Below are positions 42,843 to 53,021 of a DNA stretch of 64,000 nt, piece by piece; position 1 is the first letter of the stretch, and each line of letters opens with the position of its first letter. The notes beneath the pieces are model-generated. The model made no database searches. It was not told where the DNA came from and worked only from the letters and a program-made list of their open reading frames with translations. The translations under genes were made by a program, and so were the position numbers. This DNA is from Muraenolepis orangiensis (Eukaryota; Chordata; Actinopteri; Gadiformes; Muraenolepididae). Location of the stretch: assembly GCA_027704905.1 (NCBI GenBank), contig CM051015.1:15689692-15753691 (forward strand), in the 5' to 3' direction.

Positions 42843-45800
42843 ATGGCGTCTATTAAAGACCCTCATGTCATCGACTGGTTCCAAGGAGCCATGGAAGAGA
42901 TCCAGGGCAAGCTGCTGGTACCAGACACAGCTCCACCAGACACCGCCTTGGAGCTGTGTCAGGCCCACAAAATGTTTATCAAGGCCGCTGTTGGTAATAT
43001 AGCACTTTATATACACTTTATACAGGTAATATTGCACATTATATACACATTATATTATACATGTGATATAGCACTTTATATACACATTATACATGTATTA
43101 TAGCACTTTTTATACACATTATACATGTAATATAGCAGTTTATATACACATTATATTATTCATGTAATATAGCACTTTATATACACATAATACATGTAAT
43201 ATAGCACTTTATATACACATTGTATTATACATATAATATAACATGTAAAAAACACTTGATATACACATTATACATGCAATATAGCACTTTATAAACACAT
43301 TATATTGACAATAATTTCAAAAAACCTTATCACCCATAGTGTGTAAGAAGTTTCTTGTTTCTTCTAATGTGACAATATAATGTTATAAAAACATTACAAT
43401 GCCGGGTCAAGACCATGTTTTGTCTGTCTGTCTTCCTTGTTCTTCTTTGGAATCATACTTCATCTGCTCTCGTGAATGAATGAATGAATCCAGTCTGTGT
43501 GCTTCACAGACACCTGCTCCAAAAAATGTAAGGACGACGGCACGCTGTTTGAAACCATACAGACGTACAAATATGGTAGGTGTGGAGCCTTCTATTTAAA
43601 GTATTTTCCATATATGGGTAGTGTTAAAGAACTTTTATACAGAATGATCCATATATGGGTAGTGTTAGAGAACCTTCTTTATACAGAATGATCCATATAT
43701 GGGTAGTGTTAGAGAACCTTCTATATACAGAATGTTACATATATGGTTGGTGTAAGAGAACCTTGTATATACAGAATGTTAAATACATGAAGGTTTTAAA
43801 GAGAACACTAGAGAACCCTAACCTTGTTAATGTTAGAGAACCCTAACCCTATTAATGTTAGATAACCCTGTTAATGTTAAATAACCCTAACCCTGTTATG
43901 TTAGATAACCCAAACCCTGTTTATGTTTGATAACCTAACCCTATTTATGTTAGATAACCCTATTCCTATTTATGTTTGATAACCTAACCCTATTTATGTT
44001 AGATAATCCTAACCCCATTTATGTTTGATAACCTAACCCTATTTATGTTAGATAACCCTAACCCTATTTATGTTGGATAACCCTAACACTATTTATGTTA
44101 GATAACCCTATTAATGTTCGATAACCCTAACCCTATTAATGTTAGATAACCCTAACCCTATTAATGTTAGATAACCCTAACCCAATAATGTTTGATAACC
44201 CTAACCCTATTCATGTTAGATAACCATAACCCTGTTTATACGTTAGATGACCCTAACCCTATTAATGTTAGTTAACCCTTACCCTTTTAATACGTTCGAT
44301 AACCCTAACAATATTAATGTTAGATAACCCTAACCCTATTAATGTAAGATAACCCTAACCCTATTCATGTTAGATAACCCTAACCCTATTCATGTTAGAT
44401 AACCATAACCCTGTTTATACGTTAGATAACCCTAACCCTATTATGTAAGATAACTAACCATAATAACATGTTAGATAACCCTAACCCCATTGCTAAAATT
44501 TAATAAATCCTAATCATGTTGCTTATTATTCGTCTAACCCTAACCTTTCCCAAGTCTGACTCAACCCAACCCTTACCTAACCCAACTCTGACAACCCTGA
44601 CCCAACTCTAATCAAACCCTAACTCAAATCTGATCAAACCCTGACCTAACACAACCCTAACCTTGCCCAACTCTGACTTAACCCAACCCTGACCCAAATC
44701 TGATCAAACCATAACCCAACTCTGACCTAACCCTAACCTTTCCCAACTCTGACTTAACCCAACCCTTACCTAACTGATCCAATTCTGACCTAACCCAACT
44801 CTGACCTCACCAAGAGAGAATATTGAATGTGTGTTCCCAGACTTTGTGGCTACATCTGCTGGGTTTTTGAAATGCGCTGTATAAATTAAGGGTTTAAATT
44901 ATTATTACTATCATGATTATATTTTGTAATTTTCTAATAACATGAAGCTAATGTTGATGTGATTGTCATTGGTCCCAGACCTGGGACAGAAAACGCTGCT
45001 TGTGAAGGAGAAGAGAGACACCATTTCCCAAAGCCTGTGTGAGATGGAGCAGAAACAGTCCCAGAAGGACACCATCAGCCTGGAGATTGAGAAGCTCAGA
45101 GAGGAACAAGCCAAGAGGAGGCACTGTGAGTCCATTTCCACCATACTCCGCTGCTTTCTATTTGTCATCATCATTTCAAGTATATTAGTTGTATTTGGAT
45201 ACAAACGTAGCTTTGGGTTTTAATAGTCACCTCCCATGTGTGTCGTCTTCTGGCCAGTGATTGTGTCTCAGAACAAAGCCAATAAGGACCGGCTGAAGAA
45301 TCTCAAGAAAGCCAAGCAGGTGTTTCAGGAACGCTTGGGCTTGGAGATCAGGAAAACCCATGGTGCAGAACATTCATATCTTCTTTGAACTTTCTGTTCA
45401 CTTTGGATAGAAGTGTAGGCCACATTCGCTATTGTCATTAGATAATGACAATAGATGTACAATACAAATGCATTTGATTGTAAAGGATACATACTGTATA
45501 TATTGTAATAATAATCAGCTTTTTTTTTTTATAAAGGTGAAAAGCTGCAGTTTATTTTCCAGAATGTGAACCCTGACAGTCCAGACAATGGATACACCTT
45601 TACACTGGGGATCAATCCAGACGGAGCCTATCAGAGTACGTTATTAACTAACCCTTTACACTGGGGATCAATCCAGACGGAGCCTATCAGAGTACGTTAT
45701 CAACTAACCCTTTACACTGGGGATCAATCCAGACGGAGCCTATCAGAGTACGTTATCAACTAACCCTTTACACTGGGGATCAATCCAGACGGAGCCTATC

Positions 45801-46218
45801 AGAGTACGTTATCAACTAACCCTTTACACTGGGGATCAATCCAGACGGAGCCTATCAGAGTACGTTATCAACTAACCCTTTACACTGGGGATCAATCCAG
45901 ACGGTGCCTATCAGAGTACGGTGTCAACTCATCATACTGGTGTAATGTAATGTGTAGTATTCAATATTCATGTCCAGTGACCCGGGACTAATGATCTTGT
46001 ATTCACTCGGTCATCTCCAGTGTGTCCAGTACTAATGGTCTTGTGTTCACTCAGTCATCTCCAGTGACCCTGTGATGGAGTCCTTGGAGGCGCTGGAGAA
46101 CCGTCTCCACGAGACCAATAACATCTCAGCCTTCTTGGCTAATGTGAGGAAGGAGTTTGTTGCCCAGGCCCGCTTCCAGAACACGTTTCAAGAACACATT
46201 GTGGAAAAGAGGACGTGA
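42843..46218 (+). CDS. spc25: kinetochore protein Spc25 (NDC80 complex), complete
   Basis: Spc25 pairs with Spc24 to anchor the NDC80 complex at the inner kinetochore and so attaches spindle microtubules in mitosis. Coding exons: 42843-42993, 43510-43575, 44979-45125, 45258-45362, 45537-45635, 46055-46218. All phases agree, giving 243 residues (human 224). An N-terminal segment is followed by a long charged coiled coil (LVKEKRDTISQSLCEMEQKQ, LEIEKLREEQAKRR) and the C-terminal globular RWD-like domain beginning RLGLEIRKTHGEKLQFIFQN, the best-conserved stretch. The acceptor chosen for exon 2 (43510, after cttcacag) is the only one that keeps phase; the CAG at 43493 would shift the frame. Three introns (after 42993, 43575 and 45635) begin with minisatellites containing the donor. 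It is tail-to-tail with EHHADH. In human the gene lies between NOSTRIN and ABCB11. Confidence 0.93.
42994..43310. repeat. about 32-bp AT-rich minisatellite beginning at a SPC25 donor
   Basis: The donor gtaatatagcactttatata cacatt is itself the first unit; about nine degenerate units follow (gtaatatagcactttatata cacattatacat). Confidence 0.9.
43571..43790. repeat. about 51-bp minisatellite derived from a SPC25 donor
   Basis: The exon end plus donor (aatatg gtaggtgtggagccttctat) resembles the following units (atatatgggtagtgttagag aaccttctatatacagaatg), four to five copies. Confidence 0.85.
43800..44820. repeat. telomere-like minisatellite (gttagataaccctaacccta), SPC25 intron
   Basis: About 26-bp units ataaccctaaccctattaat gttag fill 0.7 kb, then grade into cccaactctgacctaaccc-type units. 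Confidence 0.9.
45599..45935. repeat. 56-bp repeat duplicating SPC25 exon end and splice donor
   Basis: 37 nt of exon (tttacactggggatcaatcc agacggagcctatcaga) plus 19 nt of intron (gtacgttatcaactaaccc) recur six times. Donor positions are 45636, 45692, 45748, 45804, 45860 and 45916, an exact 56-bp period. Confidence 0.97.
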
Positions 46219-46254
46219 TGTAAGACCCCAGATGAATGCTTTCAAACACATTTA

Positions 46255-46435
46255 TAATCCAGTGAGTCACGCTCCCAGACATAACTGAACATTTAGAATC
46301 CAGTCACTGGCTCCCAGACAGAACTGAACATTTTGAATCCAGTGACTCTGGCTCCCAGACATAACTGAACATTTAGATTCCAGTGAGTCTTGCTCCCAGA
46401 CAGAACTGAACATATTGAATCCAGTGAGTCTGGCT
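46255..46435. repeat. minisatellite in SPC25 3' UTR
   Basis: Four units of atccagtgagtctggctccc agacataactgaacatttag with small changes. Confidence 0.9.
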
Positions 46436-46583
46436 CTTCATTTTCAATTTTTTAAAATCTTGAAAAACATTTTAACGTGTTTGTCTTTATATAGTATGTC
46501 CTGTATAGTGTGTCCTGTTTTTGTACTATACAGCTTGTTGTCTCTTTGACCCCTATCACTGTTGTTTACTTTATTGTATTATT

Positions 46584-46589
46584 AATAAA
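46584..46589 (+). other. candidate SPC25 polyadenylation signal
   Basis: AATAAA about 365 bp after the SPC25 stop. Confidence 0.45.
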
Positions 46590-46965
46590 GCTTTCGGTTC
46601 CTGTAGGCTTTTAGCCAGGATCAATTTGAGGTCATTTGAATAGCAATTCTGTATATTCTCATGCGCCTTACACTTCAAGACACTACAGACAACAAACTTG
46701 AACAGTGATGGTTCAAATGGTATGCAGCTTTCTTCCTTATCAGAAGACTTTATTAGAAATGTATTGTTGACTGAGCCACAGCCAGTCTATATGTTCAGCA
46801 ATGGAACAAAGCACTTTCAATTTATAACGGCACACACTGGTAGAATGCAGTGAGGACCCAAGTGTTTTTTTGTTGTAACAGACACACTGGCAGAATGCAG
46901 TGAGAAGAATAATGCTAAAGAAAAATTAAAGGGCCTTTTTATTACTACAAGGTGTGTATAATCTC

Positions 46966-46971
46966 TTTATT
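46966..46971 (-). other. candidate EHHADH polyadenylation signal
   Basis: TTTATT on the plus strand (AATAAA on the minus strand) about 880 bp after the EHHADH stop. A second lies about 30 bp further. Confidence 0.3.
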
Positions 46972-47432
46972 CATAGTAATATAAAATGTTATTGATATGC
47001 GCAATGGGAGTGACAACAGCTCCATCTCATTGCTGCACAATTCAATGAACAAGCCCCATCAAAGTCTTCATCGTTCATCTATTCATTAGTCCATTCATCA
47101 ATCCATTCCCACCCAAGCATAACATTCCCAAGATTTGTCTGTAGCACATAACATATGAGACTACTAAAAACATGATATAAACACTACCTTATTAATAGGT
47201 AAGATGCTGTATAACGACAGTCATTTGTAGATGGTGAATTTTCTGAACAAAATATATTCAGTTGCAATCTGGCGGATTAATCTGGTTCCCAGGTGTACTC
47301 TGCAGAACGTGTAACTCATGTGTGTTCTTGACCAGAGAGGGACTTTTGAAGGATCAATATCAGTTACATGATCGTTATGTTCTTGTCATCTTGTTGCTGT
47401 TAACTGGTGTGCATGGCTCACAGGAAGTAAGA

Positions 47433-47657
47433 CGGGCGGCAGTATAGCTCAGGAGGTAGAGCAGTCGCCTCACAACCGAAAGGACGCTGGTTCAATCCCC
47501 GGCTCCTCCTAGCAAAAAAGCAAGACACCCTAACTGCTCCTGACATGCTGGCTGTCACCTTACACCTTGGCTGACTCCGCCGTCGGTGTATGAATGGGTA
47601 ATGTGAGGACTTTACATGACTTGTAAAGCGCTATATAAAAGCCGGCATTATTATTAT
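47433..47657 (+). mobile_element. tRNA-derived SINE between SPC25 and EHHADH
   Basis: The head cgggcggcagtatagctcag gaggtagagcagtcgcctca has an A box, and GGTTCAATCC is a B box. The tail reads gtaaagcgctatataaaagc then cattattattatg. Related to 29262-29464 (minus strand). Confidence 0.85.
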
Positions 47658-47720
47658 GTAAGATAAGGTACATAAGAAGGATAACCCTCTCCCAGCCTAG
47701 GGCTACATATGCATTAGCAT

Positions 47721-47773
47721 TAGTTTGTTGTAAGGCAAGCACTCCAATCATGTGCTTGCCTTACAACAAACTA
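47721..47773. repeat. perfect 21-bp inverted repeat in EHHADH 3' UTR
   Basis: The left arm (47721-47741, tagtttgttgtaaggcaagc a) and right arm (47753-47773) are exact reverse complements with an 11-nt loop. It lies 78 bp downstream of the EHHADH stop codon, so it probably forms a hairpin in that mRNA. Confidence 0.9.
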
Positions 47774-47850
47774 ACAGCAATAATCCCAGAACATCGGTAA
47801 TCATCTAAATCAATGGAAAGGGCGTAATGGCTGACTAAGAAGAAGGTTGT

Positions 47851-50800
47851 TTACAGCTGGCTCCGGTGACCCTTCACCATCTGGTTCCACTTGTGAATGG
47901 GAGGGCTGCCGCTGGCCACCAGCCTTCGCAGCAGGCTGCTGGGCTCCAGGTGGGGGACATCGGGGTGGGCCAGGTGATACCGCTCCAGCCCCTCCAGGAC
48001 TCGAGCAAGCCCTACCTGACCTGCGTAGAACATGGGACCTCCACGATGCTTGGGCCAGCCATAGCCAAACACATAGATTGCATCGATGTTCTGGGGGCTG
48101 GCTGCTATTCCGTCATCCAGGATGCGGAAGCCCTCGTTGATTATGGCGTAGAGGCAGCGCTCCAACACCTCCTGTCGGTGGATGGGCCGCGCCACAAGGG
48201 CGTTCCTCACCCGGTACTCCTCCAGGAAGTTACGCAGCCATGGGTCTGACCGGGCCACTCTGCCGCCGGGCTTGTCATAGAGGTACCAGCCCCGTCCGCT
48301 CTTTTGACCGTACCGACCTCGCTCACACATCAAGTCTCCCAGGGGGCTGTACCTGTGGCCGTGCCGGCTTCTCGTTGGCTGCCCTGCCGGGACGTCGGGC
48401 CCCGTCAGCCCCTCTTCCTTCCTTATTCTCCAGCCTACATCTAGTCCAGAGAGGTCGGTCATCCTGAACACTCCCATGGGGAAGCCAAACTCCTCCAACG
48501 CAGCGTCCACCAGCTCGGGCGTGGCTCCTTCCTCCAGCAGGAAGTATGCTTGTTCCAGATAAGGCTTCAACATGCGATTTCCAACAAATCCTGGGCAGTT
48601 ACCCACCGCCACAGACACTTTGCCCATCCTCTTCCCCAGTTGCATGGCTGTGGCTACAGCCTCGGGAGAGGAGCGAGGCCCGTACACCACCTCCAGCAGC
48701 CTCATCATGTGTGCCGGTGCGAAGAAATGCATCCCTACCACCAGCTGCGGGTCACGGGTGCAGGAGGCTAGGCGATCTATATCCAGGGTAGAGGTGTTGG
48801 TAGCCAGCAGGGTGCCAGGTTTACAAATTGAGGACAGCAGCTTGAAGAGCTTCTCCTTAAGGGCCATGTCTTCAAATACAGCCTCCACCACCAGGTCCAC
48901 TTCTGCTGCAGCCTGTAGGTCAGAGCTGTAGCTAACCTGGCCTCCGCCTTTTAACATGTGTGACACTACTCGCTGTGCCTCGGCCAGTTGATGCTCTTGG
49001 GTTTCTACCGCGACCACTGACAGGCCTGCTCTAGCCAGTGCCACGGTGATTCCTCTGCCCATGGTTCCCAGACCTGAGAGGACACAGTAAGGGCATTTTG
49101 TTAATGAGTCCAGCCCAACAAACTGATAGGGCTGTACCCTCAAAGTCAAGGTGATTTAATAAAGTATCTGGACATATCTCATGCTATATGTAAAACACTT
49201 TATATACAATATAAAAACAAACCAAAACAAAGTGTGTGTGTGATACAGACAACGGCCCAAAGAAGTGATAAGATCCAGTGAGTTGCGGTTCTCTGGACGA
49301 AAATGTTGAGGTCAGAGCAAAACCAGATAAATTTGTCATCCATATTACATTACACTATCATACTTTTGCTTGACTTCGTGGACACATTACAGCTACTGCA
49401 CTGTACTGCACTGTATTTATGATGCTGCTGCACTACTGGCACTTTTTGCACAATTCAATCAATATATGTATATATTATCCATCAGTCACTGTTATTTTTA
49501 TTGTGTACAATATTGTTATAGTATAGTGTTGTTTATAGTATATAGTATAGCATATACGTAGTATATAGTATTGTTTATTATAGTATAGTATTGTTGGAAA
49601 GTTTTGTACAAGCAGATGAGCATCAGAAGACCACAACTGCCATCATGTGTATATGGACCAACATCTCTGAGGAATGTTTCCAGCACCTTGTTTAATCTAT
49701 GACACCAATAATTAAGGCAGTTCTGAAGGCGGTATTAGCAAGGTGTTTACCGATCACCGCAGCTGTGCTGATGGATAGTGCTCTGCATGTGTCCCATCGG
49801 GCTCCACTGGGCATGCTCCAGCGGGCGCCGGCCCTCTCTGCGAAGAAGCAGTACTGCGAGGCCTGTGCCTGGCCAGAGTTAAACAGTGTACCCAGCAGCA
49901 CCTTCTCCAGCTCCATGCCCTTGTGGAAGGGCAGAGTGGCAGCACCTCTCACCGCCTGGACGCATACCACCGGGGCGCTAGCCCCTCGGGCGCGGCTACG
50001 CACGCGCTTCATTGCCTCTTCAAAAAAAGCATCCATGTTTTCAAGGGGTGGGCATGGACGGTTGCCAAGGCGGCGGTTGTCCAGGGGCTTTCCTGAAATG
50101 GGGCGGAGGGAGTAGATAAATATAGCTTCAACTAGAGCCTCTGGGGTCTAGTTGAAGGTACATTGGGGGGGGGGGGGGTTACCTTCAACACTCTTGGCAA
50201 ACGCGAGTGCAGTGTCAACAGTGTTGTGGTCCGTCACTCTGTCCAGCAGGCCCAGTTTCAAAGCCTCACCTGCGATCACCTGGCGGCCTAAGACATTCAA
50301 CACATGAAGAATTTAGGATTTTTTTTTATTTACTTTATTACAAACGCTAACTCCCAGATGGGAAATGTGGGCGTCAAAGCATAAGCACAGGATAGTTAGA
50401 ATAAAATAAAACTACTAAAAGTTAGTTGGTAACCATTTGAGTATCAGGTGAAGTGTAATGATCAAATCAAGGTGTGTTTACCTGTAATGATCAAATCAAG
50501 GTGTGTTTACCTGTAATGATCAAATCAAGGTGTGTTTACCTGTAATGATTCAAGAGATTCAATATTCAAGACTGAATAATTATGAATTATGAATAATTGC
50601 CATAATGTGACAAGTACAATTGAATGCTTTTCCCCATTCCCTAATGAGGTGTTTACCTGTAACGATCATATCCAAGGCAGCTGGTACTCCCACCAGCCTT
50701 GGTAACCGCTGGCTTCCTCCTGCACCGGGAAATAATCCTAAATTCACCTCGGGAAGACCCACTCTGGCCTGGGAAGCACGAAAAAGTCTAATTAACAAGA

Positions 50801-53021
50801 AATGTATAGAAAATAAGATGTATTGAAAATAGACATAAAACAGAGATGACTAAACTAACTTTGGAATGTCCGATGCGATAGTGACATGCTAAGGCCAATT
50901 CAAGGCCTCCTCCCAAAGCGAACCCTTCGATGGCAGCCACCACAGGTTTCATGGAGGTCTCCATGAGGGCAAAGACCTCCACCAGAAGAGGTCCAGACAT
51001 CGATGAAACATTTCCAAATTCCTTGATGTCAGCCCCTTTAAAACACACACACACACGCAGATATTATAGATACATTATAAATGGAAATCTCTTTCTTTCT
51101 TGATACAAGTTTTAATTGTCTGACCTCCACAAAACGTTCCGTTCTGTCCTGAGAGCACCACAGAGCGCACCAGGGGGTCGCTTGAAGCCTTTTGAATGGC
51201 GTTAAACAGACCTTCCCTCACGGCTGCTCTGCAAGACAACAGTTATACAGACCTTCCTTCAGTTGCGGTTAGTTACAGTAGGGAGTCTGAAAAAGCACTT
51301 TTTTTTAATTTAATTTATTTAATAATTTTATTATTATTATTGTAGAATTATGTTGTAGGGGGTTTTATTGTATTGCGATTTCTGAGTTGCACGAAAACCC
51401 ATAGTTTGGATCATTCAGCCAGTGGCGGCTGGCCAATAGAGGGCGCTGGGGCGCCGCTCCCACTCTCCAACTAGAGATGTCTACGTTAACATGCTAAACA
51501 TTATACAAAATATATATATATATAATACTAATTATAAAATAAACATTGTTTACTCGTACAATGCGCCTGGTATTCTGTCGGCGCCTGTCAGCATTCATTA
51601 AAAATCGGTTTCAAATTCTGTTTGAAATTCACTCTGGGTGAGGGGCGCCGGCTAAACGTGCGTATGTAGCCCTGCGTTCCAGTTGTACACGGAGGTCGGA
51701 ATTTCGCGGTTCAAGGCAGGTCGTTTAAACTGGAACGCCCGCCCCCCCCCCCCCCCCCAGGTCGGGTTTTCAATCCTGGAGGTCGGAGCAACTTTGGGAA
51801 CCCCGAGTTCACAATTCAAGATGGCTAGTCCATACAAGATACACGATTTGTATTTGGCATTTGTAACAAGTACATAGGAATGCTTACTCCCCATTCACCG
51901 TGCATTGATATTGAGCAGACAGTATCGTTAACATATATTTGTAGCGCTTCTTTCTGATTTGTTTATGATTAAATCATTCTTACACACGGTACTGTCCAGC
52001 TTCTATCAATGGACATGTTGCTGCGGTGTTCTTAAAATGTTACGCAATGCGTTATTATCAACCGGGATGGCTAACCCGGCTAGCGATTTCGTGCTAGCCA
52101 ATGGTAGGACTCCAACGGAATTCCACCGAGTTGTTTTCCTGTGTGGTTCAACTCGCAGCTTTTGTCCTACAAACGTTTTGGCAAAGCATGTGATCTATGG
52201 CTGCGTTCAGATCTCACCGACAGCCACACTTTGAGTGGGCAGCGAATCGTATTGCTAAGCTAACGGAGTAACGTGTCGATCAGTGACGAATCGATCCCCC
52301 ATCCCTGCCTGCCTGCAGGTTGTCTGTCGGATGCAAACGATAGCTGAAATTCTAACTATCATTGTGTGCGTTGGGTTCATGTGTAGGTCGAGTGCGCCAC
52401 TGTGTCGGATGAAGGTTATTTTCGTGACTTTTAGTTGGGTTGTTTCTATTTACGTTTTACTTTACTACGTTTTTTCTTGGTTGTAGGTTGCATGTTTAGC
52501 ATCTGGCGACCAGTGGTGTTGGTTGATTGGTCACTTGTTGTGCATTGTTTTTGTTGGGTTTGCACTTTAATACAGGGTTGGACCCATATGTTCACTCTCT
52601 TGACTGTTTATTATGTCCCCTGAACTGATGTCCCCCTTACATTACTAAATCTAAACCTGGAGGATTGAATCCTCTTTGTTGTTCACATACATGTACACAC
52701 AGTGAAGTTTGTTTCTCTGCACTTAACCCATCCTAGTATTCCCCGGGCGCTGTATCAATAGCTGCCCACTGCTCCTAATACTAGGATGGGTTAAATGCAG
52801 AGAACATGTTTCACTGTATGTCTTCATGTATGTGACCAATAAAGAGGATTCAATCCTCACGATTTGTTGTTTGTATTAGGAGTAGTGGGCGGCTATTGTA
52901 TACACAGCACTGTGTTTAAACAAACATAAGAAGGCGATTCAGCTCACCTAAGTGCGTTTACTGGCGGGTTCTGGATGGTTATCAACGCAACGGATCCATT
53001 AACGGTTGTGTACTGAGCCAT
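47851..53021 (-). CDS. ehhadh: peroxisomal bifunctional enzyme (enoyl-CoA hydratase / 3-hydroxyacyl-CoA dehydrogenase), complete
   Basis: Carries out the hydration and dehydrogenation steps of peroxisomal beta-oxidation, e.g. of dicarboxylic fatty acids. Seven coding exons in transcript order: 53021-52948, 51228-51125, 51035-50860, 50768-50657, 50287-50183, 50092-49751, 49073-47851. All phases agree, giving 711 residues (human 723, also 7 exons). The N-terminal crotonase fold shows GADIKEF, the oxyanion-hole segment GFALGGGLELALACHYRIG and LPEVNLGLFPGAGGSQRLPR. The NAD-binding GLGTMGRG (about residue 305), HFFAPAHMMRLLEVV and NCPGFVGNRM follow. The C-terminus is SQL, a departure from the canonical SKL peroxisomal signal. 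The dehydrogenase half is one large exon. The start ATG begins a family-like N-terminus (MAQYTTVNGSVALITIQNPP). Intron 4 begins with a 29-bp minisatellite containing its donor. It is head-to-head with C3orf70, 1.4 kb apart. Confidence 0.95.
50455..50657 (-). repeat. 29-bp minisatellite derived from an EHHADH exon end and donor
   Basis: On the minus strand the exon end gatatgatcgttacag plus donor gtaaacacct is restated three to four times as ttgatttgatcattacaggt aaacacacc (29-bp period on the plus strand at 50461, 50490, 50519). A dispersed repeat copy (50551-50650) separates the array from the true donor at 50656. Confidence 0.88.
50551..50650 (+). repeat. dispersed repeat copy (gattcaagagattcaatatt ... 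acaagtacaattgaatgctt)
   Basis: Same family as 24145-24260 and 51820-51900: a ttcaaga start, gacaagtacaattgaatgct, and ccccattccc at the end. Confidence 0.55.
51740..51762. repeat. poly-C tract in EHHADH intron 1
   Basis: About 19 consecutive C after cgcccgcc. The surrounding 51410-51820 region looks like a decayed interspersed repeat but I cannot classify it. Confidence 0.7.
51820..51900 (+). repeat. dispersed repeat copy, EHHADH intron 1
   Basis: Contains aattcaagatggctagtcca, then tttgtaacaagtacatagga atgcttactccccattcacc, matching the reverse complement of 24145-24260. Confidence 0.55.
51901..52659. other. EHHADH intron 1, no gene seen
   Basis: Short open frames only, with no recognisable domain, RNA or repeat structure apart from a high density of gtt/ttt words. 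Confidence 0.5.
52660..52858. repeat. fold-back pair of SINE-tail-like sequences
   Basis: The left arm (52660-52740) is an imperfect reverse complement of the right arm (52777-52858). Both contain aacccatcctagtatt / aatactaggatgggtt and gaggattgaatcctcttt, with a 36-nt spacer. The spacer and arms resemble the tail of the SINE at 29262-29464. Confidence 0.8.

Noticed and set aside
43494..43575. SPC25 exon 2 beginning at the CAG at 43493
   Set aside because: It would break the reading frame with exon 1; the AG at 43509 restores phase and the conserved protein.
47433..47510. tRNA gene with A and B boxes
   Set aside because: The cloverleaf cannot be completed convincingly and the head continues into a SINE tail; another copy with the same body lies at 29262-29464.
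51410..51660. DNA transposon starting near cagtggcggctggccaatag
   Set aside because: I could not find a matching inverted end or target duplication, so it is left as an unclassified decayed repeat.
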